Source of the DNA: Protopterus annectens
Lineage: Eukaryota > Chordata > Ceratodontiformes > Protopteridae
Length of the DNA stretch: 64,000 nucleotides
Assembly (NCBI RefSeq): GCF_019279795.1
Contig: NC_056737.1
Span: 1,195,401,146-1,195,465,145 of the forward strand
Direction: 5' to 3'
The position numbers and the translations under genes were made by a program. Positions 11,463 through 24,147 of the stretch are shown here, piece after piece. Under the pieces are notes generated by a model, which was given only the letters and a program-made list of their open reading frames with translations, searched no databases and was not told the DNA's origin. Position 1 is the stretch's first letter; each line of letters starts with the position of its first letter.

Positions 11463-13415
11463 GTTCATAGGTAGGTACTAGGCTTTTGGCCTGAGGGCCT
11501 ATGTAAGCCTAGCTAACAAGGTTCCTGGCTTATGCCACCCAAGAAAGTTATTTTCCTGTGTTCCTGTCAAGCAGAGCCACAGAAGTGATCCCTGGGGTGT
11601 GTTTCTTATTTCCCATCCAGTCATCAAGATTTTTGTTGAAGAGTGCTAATGAAGAACTTTGCTTGACATAGATGGATAGCTTGTTCCAGAGTATGGGAAG
11701 TCTCTGGGAGAGGAATCTATCCCTCCAGCATGTGCTGTTTATTGTGGTGACAAGGTTTAGGTCCTTAGAGTGTATAGCTCGGAGAAATTGGGATTTCTTT
11801 AGGTGTAACATCTCCAACAGCTCAGGGTTTGACATAACTTTATATGTTAGGCAGAAATCACCTTGGAGTAGGTGATATGCTATGGAGTAAAGCTGGAGTT
11901 TTTTGATACAGTCAGTGTAGGGCATCTGTTTGAGGCCAGTAATGTTCTTTGTGAGGTAATTCTGTGGCCTTTCCAGCTGCTGCGGATGTCTTGTGAGGTA
12001 CATTGCAAAAGGGGCATTGTACTCTATAATAGGTCTAATGAGTGTCCATTAGAGGGAGAACAATGACCTCTTTTTTCCTGGATGAGAACCCTTTTGTGAT
12101 GAGGTGTGTCACATAGAAGGATATCCTGACTACTGTGGTGATGTGATTATCAAAGGAGAGACTACTGTCCACCTGGGTCCCAAGGTATCTTTTTACACAG
12201 TCGGCGTTAAGTAGACTGCCGCCTATGTGGTAGTTCATGGGTACAGAGTTTTTTGGCATTGAGCTTGAGGCCATGGCTCTGACACCATGCATCTGTCTCA
12301 GTGAGGACATTCTGTAGGATGTCCACATAATTTGGGGACTCTACTATGGCTCCTAGTTTGCAGTCATCAGCAAACCACATTAGCCAAAGGCCTTCTGTGT
12401 TAGCCTGTACTTCAGAGAGCTAGATACCAAACAGGAGAGGTCCCAAGACTGGACCCTGTGATACTCCACTTGTCACTGGTTTGAAGTCAGATATGGAGTC
12501 TGCAACTTTTACAGTGTGGGTTTTGTCAGTGAGCCAGTTGGCAACCCATCTTGTGACATAGGGATTTATACCTAGTTTAGTGAGTTAAGCTATAATTCCA
12601 GAATGGGGGATGGTGTTGAAAGCCTTGGCGAGGTCAAGATAGGTGTGTGAACCACCTTACCCTCGTCTATTGCTTTGGTGACTAACTCAAAGAAGTAGAT
12701 CAGGTTCAGGAGGCATGATCTGCCATTCACAAACCCGAACTGGGTGGGGTCCAGAGTTTGGAGGTTACCAATGTCTTTGTTTATGAGTTCCATGATGATA
12801 CATTCCATGGCCTTACAGAACTGGCTCATCAGGGTAATAGGGCGATAGTTCCTGGGATCAGTGGTGGCTCTCCCTTTATGGAGTGGGATAACTGTTGCTG
12901 TGCACCATTCACTGGGCACAAAGCCTGACATGAGGCTATGATTGAACATGCTGCTTAGGTGGGGAGCCAGTTCAATCTGAAGTTCATGTAAAACACAAAC
13001 TGGGATGTTATCCAGTCACATGGATGCTGTGTTTTTGGCTTTAGAGAGTGCAGCTTTTACCTGCGTAGTTGTGATTACAGGGACTCAGAATTCTTCCTGT
13101 ATGGATATGGGCCCTTTAGGGGTTAGAGAGGGGTAAAGTTAGCACTGAACCTATCTGCCAGGATGTTGGCAATATCAGTTGGTTCTGTAATTTCCGTGCC
13201 ATTATGATGTAACTCAGAGCAGATCTGGATGTTGCTATTGAGATTCTTGACATATCTATAGAATGCTTTGTGGTTGTACCTAGAATCAGTGGTGATTTTG
13301 TTTTTGTAGCTAACTTTGGAGGATCTTATAAGGGATCTCAGCTTCTTACTGAGCTCCTCCACTCATGGGATTTTACTGTCTTTTGCAACATTCAATATAG
13401 TTGCGCAGGTTCTGT
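11463..13415 (-). mobile_element. CR1 LINE, 5'-truncated, minus strand
   Basis: The 3' end lies at the left. On the plus strand it starts ttcataggttcataggtagg, the complement of the 8-bp CCTATGAA tail typical of this CR1 group. The element continues up to the ORF2 linker and is truncated at about 13415, where homology to the copy at 43.5 kb (acagtaaaatcccatgagtgg) runs out. 5' truncation is the usual fate of CR1 insertions. It abuts the Myb-type exon at 13472. Confidence 0.85.
11548..13362 (-). pseudogene. CR1 ORF2 reverse transcriptase, C-terminal two thirds (broken)
   Basis: Reading leftward: linker residues KLRSLIRSSKVSYKNK (about 13340), the finger region with WCTATVIPLHKG and DPRNYRPITLM (12590-12949), GFVNGRSCLLNL, then an LWLMWFADDCK-type block around 12362-12395 whose catalytic Asp pair is intact. 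The C-terminal domain ORF (11548-12003) includes LERPQNYLTK, WRDRFLSQRLPILWNKL and a GITSVALLDR end. At least four frame breaks separate these. The closest relative in the window is the CR1 at 39.7-45.5 kb, judged by shared residues such as LKKSQ and DPRNYRPI. Confidence 0.85.
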
Positions 13416-14484
13416 ACATACTTTTGCCAAATATATGAGGTCCTGTGATGTATTTCCCGTTTTATGTCTTCCAGGTGCAATGTCGCATCAGCAAAGGTCT
13501 ACTTTCTCAGAGGCTGAGAAAAATATAATCATAGAAGCCATACTACAGAAACATGCCATAATGTTTGGCTGGAGCCAGCAACATCTGCGGGAGAGGACTG
13601 GCCTGTGGGATGACCTTGCACACAGAGTAAATTATGTCGGCTTGCACGCACGTGCATACCAGCAGGTCTAGCATCATGCAAATGACCTCATACGCCATGC
13701 CTGGCAAAGGTCTGATGCAGTAGCCAGGGACCGCATAGCCACAGGTGAAGGCCCAGCCATGCAGCCCCCACTGACATCCACTTGGGAGCTCCTCAGCAAC
13801 CTTGGGGCACCCATCCCAGTACAACATCAGGGTAAGATCCCCCACATGCTGGAGGTGGGTGGCACCCAGACAATAGACGAGGATTGTACAGGTAAGGCCC
13901 CAGTGGAGATTACTAGACTAGTGTAGCAGACATACTTGCACTTGTATAGTATCTACGTGCATGTGTTAGGTCAGACTGCAGTTGTGGATGGGGTTTTCTA
14001 ATGCACAGAAGTGCACATCTTTGGTGAAGGACAGCAAATTGTGTAGTATTGGGGGTTGTACTGTAAATGTGCAGAAATGCTGCATCAATCCTGTACCAAT
14101 GCCACATGTGGGTCTGCTGACAATTCCTCCCTCCCACAACTACCTAGGTCCCTCTGGTCTGCATGTGGGATGGCAGCCTGCAGCTGGTGAATATTGAATT
14201 GTTCTGTTGTGATTTGCCAGTACCCCAGGCATGTAAACGGCATGCAATTTACCATGCACACAGCTGTCAGTCATATCCATATTGTTTTATGTGCATGTTC
14301 ACTTGTGGTGGGGTTAACTGCATTGAATCACAGTGGTCACCACATGGGCCTATCTGAAGAGAATGTAGCATCCCTGTAGCATACCTCATAATCTGTCTGT
14401 GTAAGACTTCTGGACAGAGACCAACAAAATGGGGGGGGGGCAAATGGCCTAAGGTAGGGACATGTGTGAAACATTACTCTCATA

Positions 14485-16107
14485 CAGTGGATATAAACAG
14501 TGTACACACCCCTGTTAAGATGCTAGGTGTCTGTGATATGTACACAAATTGAGACAACAATATGCCAGTCCACACCTTTTCCAACCTGTAATGTGACCTA
14601 TGACATGAACAATTCACTTGTAAAACCAATCAATCTGTTGGGCACCAAATATGGAGTATAAAAACCTTACAATAAACTGGATGCATATGTGTGCACACCC
14701 TTCAAATAATATTTTATTGCAGGAGCTTGTGATTTACTGACAGCATTCAGTCTGCTTAGGTTCACACCTGCCATCAAGTAAAGGCACTCTGAGTAACACC
14801 AAATAACAGTCTGCTGTCCAAGTAGGATATTCATAACATTTGCTCAGTTGCCTGCAACAGCAACAGCCATGGCTTACAGATAGCTTACAAAGCAGCAAAG
14901 GGATCTCATATTTGAAAGGTATCAGCCAGGAGTATGGTACAACAGCAATGCCACAGCATTGCTTACACCATGGAACACAGTGGAGACAGTTGTGAAAAGG
15001 TGAATTGAATATGGGACAACAATGCTATTGAAAAGAACCTGACGTCCCTCCAAAAATAATGAAAAGACATGTCAAAATCTTGTCAGGGAGGCTGCCAGGA
15101 GACACACAGCAGCACTAAGGTAGTTGAAGAAATCTCTTGCAAGTACTGGTGTTGTTTACTACATACGAGAACACTCTCCCGTATTCTGCATATGTCTGGC
15201 CTATGGGGTATGGTAAGAAGATGGAAGCATTTCCCCACACCAAAAAACATCCAGGGGTGGATACAATTTGCAATACAGCACATCAACTCTCCCAAAGGCA
15301 TGTGTGAAAATGTGTTATGGTGTAATGAGACTGTGGATTGACCTCACAGCCACAATACCAAAATGTATGTGTGGTGCATAAGCAACACCTCTCTTAACCT
15401 GAACACCAACATCCCCATGGTGAATCATGCTGGTGGCAGTGGTCTGCTGTGGGGATGCTGTTTCAAAGCCAGAACTGGGCCTGTAGTCACGGTGGTGGAA
15501 ATTCTGAACAGTTCCAAATAACAGCCACATCCGGCCCAAATCCATCAGGTGTCTGCAAAAACGTTGAGGATGGGGAGGGGTGTCAGCCTTCAACATGACA
15601 AAGACCCAAAGCATACATGCAAAGCTAACTAAGAAAGGCTCCACCTGAATACACTCATGGTTATGGATTGTCCCAGCCAGAGCCTAGACCTACACCAGAT
15701 AGACAAATCCCAGTGTGACCTGATGAGGGCTGTGCAAATGAGCTGCCTTTGCAATCTAACAGAGTTGGGTGACCTTTTCATGGAAAAGTGGCCAAATAAT
15801 GCCAAGTCAAGATGTGCCATGCTGATAGACACCTACACAAGAAGAGTGAATGCTGTAAGTCACTTACAAGGTGCTTCAACAAAGTATCATTTTAAGAGTG
15901 TGCACACTTATGCAACCACCATATTGTACATATTGCAGTCATCATATTTTACACGTAATACATTTGTTTGTTTATTGATTGGATTGCACAGGTCATATAT
16001 CACATGAAAGGTGGGTAACATATTTGAATGTATTATTGCGGTCTCATCTTGTATATTACAAGAACGTGGCATGTTAACAGGGTTGTGTACACCTATCATA
16101 TCCACTG
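14485..16107 (+). mobile_element. Tc1/mariner DNA transposon, complete ends
   Basis: The left end cagtggatataaacagtgta (14485) and the right end tacacctatcatatccactg (to 16107) are inverted repeats, with TA on both sides (14483-14484 and 16108-16109), the canonical Tc1 target duplication. Length is 1623 bp, normal for the family. The termini resemble a widespread vertebrate Tc1 group whose ends begin CAGTGGATATAAA. It lies inside the putative 13892-16686 intron of the Harbinger Myb gene. Confidence 0.93.
14868..15880 (+). pseudogene. Tc1 transposase (heavily broken)
   Basis: A DDE transposase that would cut and paste this element. Fragments in several frames follow the family order: LTKQQRDLIFERYQPG (N-terminal helix-turn-helix region, about 14882), PTPKNIQGWIQFA and ENVLWCNETVD (15235-15340), and CPSQSLDLHQIDKSQCDLM (15665-15725, the family's WPSQSPDLNPIE block). 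The usual WSDE catalytic aspartate reads as Asn in LWCNETV, and many stops are present, so the copy is dead. Confidence 0.8.
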
Positions 16108-16555
16108 TAAGTTTAAAAGGTTGGTGTTGTAACAGGAATTGTGTGACCTTAAAATTACTGCTCATTTGGAGGTCTGACACTCTGGTATGTAATTAATCAG
16201 TGACGCCACTCCTCAGATCATCCCAGTTATGAATCAGACAAAAAAAAGGGTTATTAGAAACAGAGCAAACATATGAGCCAGACATCTACTCATCCTGCAA
16301 ATATCTGTGCAGTTGTGAGGTATGTTCTGTAGTACTTGCCACTGTGCTATACAGGTGAATAGCAATGATGTGTACATGGGTGCAGTCTGTGCTGGGGAAG
16401 GTCCATCACCTACTAACATGTATCACAGAGCTCTATATTCTTAGTTATATGTAGTAAAACTGACTGCAATGCATGATATTCAGGGCCATGTGCCATGCAT
16501 GTCACCATTTGGGTAATGTGTGGTCTGTGTAACAGATTTGTGCCACCTTACCTGT

Positions 16556-16556
<1 letters not shown>

Positions 16557-16630
<74 letters not shown>
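16557..16630 (+). repeat. (GT)n microsatellite
   Basis: About 36 uninterrupted GT units. The tract starts immediately after acctgtaagtg, a plausible 5' splice donor, and lies 56 bp before the 3' splice site at 16686 of the Myb-type gene. The Cys/Val repeat ORFs here are artefacts. Confidence 0.97.
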
Positions 16631-16631
<1 letters not shown>

Positions 16632-17769
16632 ACCAGCCAACTTCAAAGTGCAGGTATAATTTACATATATTGTCTTCCCCTCACAGGTGGCGATGGGGTT
16701 CGGGGTCTTTCCCACTTGGAAACTGATGTCTTTATCTCTGCAGACTCTGACAATGATGATAAGAATAGTAAGGTACAGGTGGGGTTGTCAGGGGGCTTAA
16801 TCTGTGTCATTGGTTGGCATCCCACTCTTGTCCACACGATCCTTGCAAACAGTGGCAATGCCCACACATACCCCGTCACCAGTGGCCACAGATGATGGAA
16901 TGTTGGCAGGTGGTGGCATTGAACAGGATAGTGTGGTTACTATGGCAGATTTGAGTGTAGACACTGGCCATAGCCAGAGTGCAGGTGAGGTCCCACACAG
17001 CTGGATGGACAGGGGTGGTCACAGGAGGACCACTGCTTATCAATCCGCTGGCAGAAGTGCCACAGCAGGAGTCACCAGATGCATGTTTCAGGCTGTCATG
17101 GATGCACAGGCACACAGTAAATGCCACACCAGACAAATATTCAGTGTGGTGGATGCAACTCTTCTTGATTTACGTGGTAACATACATGACCTTGTTGAGG
17201 CCACATGTCAAAATACTGAGGTCATGAATAGACAGAGGGGTGAGATTTTGGCAATCATCAACCGTGGCATGTCTGTTCTACAGCATGTGGTGGGAGACGG
17301 CATCGGCCATGTGGACGTGGGTCAGCATCAACAACAGATGAGAGTCTACAGGGTTGTGCACATTCATCCTCCCATAGTGGCAGTGACACCAGCACTACCA
17401 AAGGGGGGGTTGCTGTGCACATCACATGGAGCAGACCATGGGCATGTGGTCCTGTCCGGTCCTGTCAAGGGCACAGATCCAGTAGACAGCAGTCACCATC
17501 AGGAAACAGTACTGCATCTGACCTTGTGCCTGGTGATGCCAGTGATACTCCTGGGAGGACCAGTTCCTGTGTCCATGGCTGGAGACAGTGAACTGGACAC
17601 CCTGCCATGTACAGTCTGCAGCTGTCCAACATACCCCTGTTTAGGGCAGCCACATGGTGTGACTGTGTGCATACATACACACACACACATCTGTATCACA
17701 GGCAGGTCACCGCCAGACACACACAGCACCTCTGCACAGCCCATCTATTGGCTGCCCCTCCAAGCACAC

Positions 17770-19078
17770 ACACATGACGTCAATCATATGTCCCAGCCTA
17801 GGCATCTGGCAAACCCACATCACACCCTGTGCATATGATGATACCTGTGCCATATCCCTGTCATCCATGCCATCGATGCAGGGACATGCTAATATGGGTC
17901 TGATGCACAGGATGAATATAGTACAATGTAGCTATGTAATACTATGTAAGGTGCTGTCTGCTTGCATTTGTTATGGGTACACATACAGGTGTATGTACAT
18001 TATTAGCCAGGATGCATTATTGCTGCTAGTACCACTGACTGAATGTAGTCTGATATGCTGTATTCTGTTTGTGTTCCAGGTGTCTGTGGGTCTGCAGGCT
18101 GTGGCCCTGCAGACATTCCCAAGAGGGAGTATGGCAGAGTGGGAATACACCAACCATGTCATAGGCAAGGTACTATATGTACATGGTGTGTATGCATGCA
18201 ACAATGTGTGAGGGACACTGTTGTCAGACAGTGTGACCTTGCATACATATCCCTTGTCGCAGACAGGTAGCCTTCAGACATGTCACCTCAGTGTTGTGTA
18301 GTACCACAAGCTCATACATACAGAACAGGTTACTGCAGTACTATCAGCAGGTCCCTCACAAGTGTAGCCATTACATTAACTGCAACAGATTCACCTGTCA
18401 ACACCTGTTGACCCTTCTATTTCTTTCCCATACACTCAACCCTGATGAAGTTGATGAGGGCATGCATGATACTGTGTATGACAGGTTTGTTGTATGTATT
18501 TCTGAATTCACCGGGTAGAACACTGAGATACAATGGTATATCCTCGGCATACACACAGTAAGGATTGACACACGGGAAGTGCACATAGTAACATAAACAC
18601 AGTTGGCAATGGATTAGTAAACCTATATTTCCACCTTGATCTACTGTACTACTACATACACACGACATGCCCCACATAGATTATATGCATGGGACATAAC
18701 ACACTACCTCCTACTACATGTAATGTTCTGAATGCCTTCATGGATGGTGAAATAACCCACCAGACATAGGATGTGGAGTCATGTATTGCTCCTAAAAGCC
18801 TATACAAGTGATAGTGTAGCAGACATTGTATCAGCATGATGTTTCAGTCACGTATGATGCCTAATGCTGGCATGTGTGTCACTACACTCACTGTTTCTGA
18901 TTTGGCAACAAATTAACATACATGGGCATTGTTAAGGGACACAGACCACATATAGATTGCAAACATCTGGATATTCCACAGACATCTGTACAGATGACTG
19001 GTATGGCGTACACAATGGTTTAACATGCTGCATGTGAGGCAGATGCCGTTACTACACTATATAAAGTAATGCCATTGG
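17770..19078. other. Unassigned DNA downstream of the Myb-type gene
   Basis: No family is recognised. This is possibly the remaining right part of the Harbinger element, but I could not find its terminal inverted repeats or 3-bp target duplication. Confidence 0.35.
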
Positions 19079-20228
<1,150 letters not shown>

Positions 20229-20254
20229 TGGCTGAAGTTGCTGATAATTGATCA

Positions 20255-20932
20255 GCTGAGGTAAACTGTTACAGGTGCCAGAAAATCTGCCTTTAGTTTT
20301 TCCTTTAGATCTCGCTAGTTCTTTATCTCCTGCACTTCAAATAGCCTAATAGCTTTGCACTTCAACAGTTTTTTTATCAATTATTCTAGCACACCTGAGA
20401 GCCATCAGCAGTAGTCATTCCTCATGGAATTAGCTCCAGTACTTAGTAGTGATGACCACCCTTCCTGGCATGATTAAAGTGCAGTTCTGTGTGCTTTTGC
20501 CCATTAACCTGGTGCACCTGGGTATTCTGAGGAACTGTTGCAACTGCCTGATGTACACAGACATCCCTCTCCTCTAAACTCCCAACACTGGGACTTGTGA
20601 GAGATACCCCTATATCATAGAACTAGAAGATATGCACTCTCCAGCAAAGACTGGACTAGCTGGTCAAGAGGATAATGGTCAACACCTGCAACACACCACA
20701 TGGAACACATACCCCTCCAGAACACCCACTGTCATAATTCTGACATTCAAACAATAGCCACACCCACTGTCATAGTTCTGACATTCAAACAATAGCCACA
20801 CACCCACCCGCACAGAGGCACTCAATAGACATTTACCCAAACAGTAGAGACCACCAAGACAGACACCCACTCGACCACCACAACACAGCACAAACCACAG
20901 GACACATATCTCACCTACACAGTGTGCCCTCA
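20255..20932 (+). mobile_element. CR1 LINE fragment: 5' UTR and ORF1 N-terminal part
   Basis: gtaaactgttacaggtgcc (from about 20262) matches the 5' UTR of the CR1 copies at 23.87 and 53.99 kb. The coding part has the ORF1 zinc-motif region (LGILRNCCNCLMYTD, 20520-20560), followed by the Pro/Thr/Gln-rich stretch found before the SGNH domain in the other copies. A 52-bp near-duplicate (cactgtcataattctgacattcaaacaatagc) occurs at 20727 and 20765. The homology ends at cagtgtgccctcaac and is fused to the Penelope-like sequence on the opposite strand. Confidence 0.75.
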
Positions 20933-20934
20933 AC

Positions 20935-21590
20935 CTAAGCTCCATTACACTTTCAATTGAACAGTAGTAGTTTACTCCAGGCTTCCTAAAAGAGTTCAGC
21001 TTTAATTGCCACATGAGTTCATGTCTCTCCAGAATATTCGGGATGTCTCCTTCAAGATCACCCATGACTATGCGATCCAGGATCTGGAACTTAAAACCTG
21101 TGTGTCTTTTATGAAGAGAAAGGTGTTTGGCTAGTGCTTTATTTTTACATCCAGAACGGATTTCTGACAGATGATATGAAATCCTACGCTTAAGTTTATT
21201 TACAGTCTTGCTCACATAGAATGCATCACATTCATTGCACTGTGCCCTGTAAATTACTTTTGTAGTGTTACAGTCACCCCCTGCACTGGTCTTATTGATT
21301 TTCTTTAAATAAGGGCAATAAAAACTATCACCTTCCTGTATAAATATACCAAATGTACAATTAGCTTCACATCTTGTAATGTTTCTCTCATATGGCCTAG
21401 GTTTAAATTCAATAAAACATCTAATGTTCCTGGCCTTCCTATAAACAAAAGATGGGGCTTCAGTTTTGATACTGTGATAATCCAAAGTGTATGTCAGGAT
21501 GCAGCTATTTTTGCATTTGTTATTCTCTGTGGAATTTCTTAACATTCTCCTACTGGAGAGGTTGAGTGAAGGTGTTTCAATTCCCCTGCA
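20935..21590 (-). mobile_element. Penelope-like element fragment encoding a GIY-YIG endonuclease
   Basis: A minus-strand ORF (21599-20679, 306 codons, no stop) holds the C-terminal region of a Penelope-like element. There is a Cys-containing zinc-binding stretch (residues about 61-110), then the GIY-YIG nuclease: VIY (115-117) and AFYV (126-129) as the degenerate GIY and YIG, an Arg-rich helix LKRRISYHLSEI, GFKFQILDRI, the ERHELMWQLK helix carrying the conserved Glu (191-194), and KPGVN. The reverse transcriptase that should precede it is absent. The first few codons lie in repeat D, and the last 80 or so are antisense CR1. Penelope insertions are usually 5'-truncated. The unbroken frame is unusual for this window. 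Confidence 0.85.
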
Positions 21591-22885
21591 TGTATACACC
21601 AGTGGTGTATGGTTTGTGGGATAAAAACAGACTGCAAGGTGTTTTCATACTTTATACTGATGTGCTGTAGATGTTGCCTGTATGATTGGCTGACTATGAT
21701 GCGTCCCAGCTGCCACCTGTATTACTCATGGCTTTGATTTGGCCACTGTGTGTGTTAGAGTCATTTCTGGTCATTTTTGCATGATTGCCTTTATTCTGCT
21801 GTTGCCCTTTTTTAATTATTTTTTACTTACATCTCCTCCCATTGTCAGCTATGCAGCCACCTGCCAGCTGTATTATTGGGTGCTTTCAATGGCCCATTGT
21901 GAGTTGCAGAATCCCACATTGCTGATTTGTACTGCATTCCCTTGTTCTACTGTTTCCTTTTTGTTCCCTATATCCTTACTGTTTAAGCCCCAGCGTGTCA
22001 CACAGACCCATTTATCTAGTGTAAACAGCAAGAAATTACCCTTCCCCTGAGCGCAAACATGCTCCTTAGTTTGTGGAAGGAGAGTATACAGCCTCAGACA
22101 CACACCTTTGCCTAGCTGTGCTTAACTAAGCACAAACCCAGGCATAGGAGCTCTAATGTACTTGCAGCAAGCATGACACACCCCCTTTTCATGTTAGTTG
22201 CTCCTCCTGCCCACACTATAGTGTTACAGCACCTACACAGTTAGGGGCAGTGTGACAGTTAGAAGACTTTTGTGATTCACTATAAGTGCCCTCATTAACA
22301 TACTCCACTGCTTTAATCCATAGTTACTGCACTACACAAGAGCCTTCCCCCTTAGCAACCACTGTTCCCTGCCATTGTTTTGATTCTGCTTGCCATTGAG
22401 TATAATGGCAAAATGCAGGTTTCCTTTAAAATGGACTTTTCAACTACCCTACGATCCCGTTTGTGCAGTGCTTCCCTATGCTTAAATGGCCAAGATCGGC
22501 CAAACGATAATAAACTTTTATTTTTAAAAAATTAAATGCTTTAACGTCTCAATGGCCATATATTTGGCCATTTGGCATACCACCATATTAGGGTACATGC
22601 TTTTATTGGAGCTGTCATGGCTCCATTTTCATTTTTGTTTACACTGCTCCTGCATGGTTTCCTACCTGCGTCCTGGATTGCTGTTTTACCACATTTGCAT
22701 GGTTTTCATCAGCAAATGAGGTAATTAGCATCCTGCATGGGTTTCAATGCAGGAACAGTGTCGGCTCTCTCATGCACATCAATACGGCCCATTCCTGGAT
22801 CACTCGGCGGACATATTCCATGCAGAAGCAGCTACACTGCTCCTGCACGGAGATTTTACATTCATGAATCCAGCCGTATATCTTC
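21588..22885 (-). mobile_element. Repeat D, copy 1 (promoter-bearing DNA-transposon segment)
   Basis: About 1.3 kb that is the reverse complement (roughly 80-85% similar by eye) of 61068-62395. Conserved landmarks are a minus-strand TATAAAG at 21656-21650, a CCAAT box at 21689-21685, the gtgtcacacagaccc block near 21990, the atggccatatatttggccat palindrome near 22550, and four copies of a cactgctcctgcatgg motif in both orientations at 22645-22855. In the second copy this segment lies directly upstream of a HARBI1-type transposase, so D is probably a Harbinger 5' region or a non-autonomous derivative. No terminal repeats could be fixed. Confidence 0.65.
21650..21689 (-). promoter_or_regulatory. 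Putative CCAAT/TATA promoter of repeat D copy 1
   Basis: On the minus strand, CCAAT (21689-21685) lies 28 bp before TATAAAG (21656-21650), spaced as in copy 2. It points into the GIY-YIG ORF, whose ATG is about 50 bp beyond the TATA. Confidence 0.5.
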
Positions 22886-23604
22886 TCCAATAGAGGGGAC
22901 CCCAAAAAGCCTACCAAGGACACTGTTCCAGGCCCAGTAAGTCATAATGATACAGTCATGAATGCAGACAAAGTTAAGTTTTCAGTGACTGAATGCAAGG
23001 CTGTAACATTCACATCATTAAAGAAAGATCGCATGTGTTGGTGAAATAGGCATTAGAAACTAATAAAATAGTAATGGGGAAGCATTACTAAACAAAATAT
23101 GCAAACTTCTTGTTAGTATCGGAAAAACAAGACTACGCTGCTTGTTTGTAATGCTGATACCCGAAGTTTATTTATTTATTATTATTTATTGACATTTGTT
23201 AACTGGGAAAGTCCACCGGTCCCAACGACCCATTTTCAGTGGAGGCCTGGGGAGGAAAGCTCCATACAATCACAGAATTTTTTATATAACATGAGCTTAA
23301 CTTTCAAAGTCAAGAAAGTTTTTACATCATACAAATTGAAGCAGATATACAAGACAAATGAATATTATAGAGGTATAAAATACAAGAAAATAAACCCAGT
23401 ATGTTAAATTTTTAGTAATTCTGTTTGTATATTCTCATAAGTAAGAATACTGTTTAATCAATTCTGTTTATTCAGCCACAGAAATAAAGAAACCAAGAGA
23501 GATTGGATACAAAAACAGATAGTGTAAATTGCAACTATATTAAGTTAGTAAAAGTATTTGTAGTGTATAGTGGCCAAAATATTTAAGGTGGTTTAATCAT
23601 AATA
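22886..23604. other. Unassigned DNA with a possible minus-strand LINE tail
   Basis: At 23165-23300, tttatttatttattattatt followed by tgacatttgttaactgggaaagtcc looks like the complement of a LINE 3' end with an AATA-type tail. The family was not identified. The rest is unremarkable AT-rich sequence. Confidence 0.35.
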
Positions 23605-24147
23605 GTAGTTCCTGTGTACTGTTTCCTTGCCTTATTTGGGGGAGAGGAAGTTACCTTGCTTACCAGTGGGAGTGGGAAGCATTGAGCTGCCTTTTGTCCA
23701 GTTTTGTGAGGTTTCAGCCAGTAACTAGTAGTTTATTGGTCGTTTTGGGCCAGTTTCTAGCTTTTTCCAGCCCCCTGGTATAAAACGCGGTAAACGCGCG
23801 TTAGCGCGATTTAGAGCGGAGCTGCCACTGTTGCACACTAGGGCAGCGCCGGTTAGGCAGGTTTAAACTATTCGGGCTACCTAAAGTCCACTCTTCAAAT
23901 TTTCCCTTAAAACTACCCTCCTCGAACTATACTACTGATCTAATCAGCTTATCCTATAACTAAAAGATCATCTCCACTTGACTCCAAGTAGACTATTCTC
24001 TATCTGTTAAACCTAGCACTTGCTCCTACAGTACTTATTACCTTGATACGGCACTCTTGTCATAGATAGTACCCCAAAAGGTAACCCCCATTTCTCGGTC
24101 ACCCACGTCCCCTGAATCTTTTTAAAGTTTTTGTCTATCCTTCTAGC

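Larger units (their letters stand above)
13472..17300 (+). pseudogene. Harbinger-type Myb/SANT DNA-binding protein gene, decayed, intron-containing
   Basis: Harbinger elements encode a Myb/SANT-like protein that binds DNA and imports the transposase. A possible 3' splice site (ttttatgtcttccag, ending 13474) precedes an ATG at 13480. The product starts with a trihelix-like domain (TFSEAEKNIIIEAIL ... GLWDDLAHRVN). One in-frame TAG at 13669 breaks it; the frame then continues (ANDLIRHAWQRSDAVARDR) to a donor at 13891/13892 (acag|gtaagg). The acceptor at 16686/16687 (cctcacag|gtggcg) rejoins the same frame and gives acidic ADSDNDDKNSK. A later exon (from about 16850) ends in a likely coiled coil (LLDLRGNIHDLVEATCQN, about 17158-17215). 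The intron carries a Tc1 insertion. Exon 3 start and gene end are uncertain. Confidence 0.65.

Noticed and set aside
16804-17838. 344-codon ORF as a complete independent gene
   Set aside because: Only the middle (about 16850-17300) looks like the Myb-type protein's later exon. The rest is low-complexity and extends the frame by chance.
17774-18677. Several short ORFs in both orientations downstream of the Myb-type gene
   Set aside because: No family resemblance and no consistent codon pattern; treated as noise.
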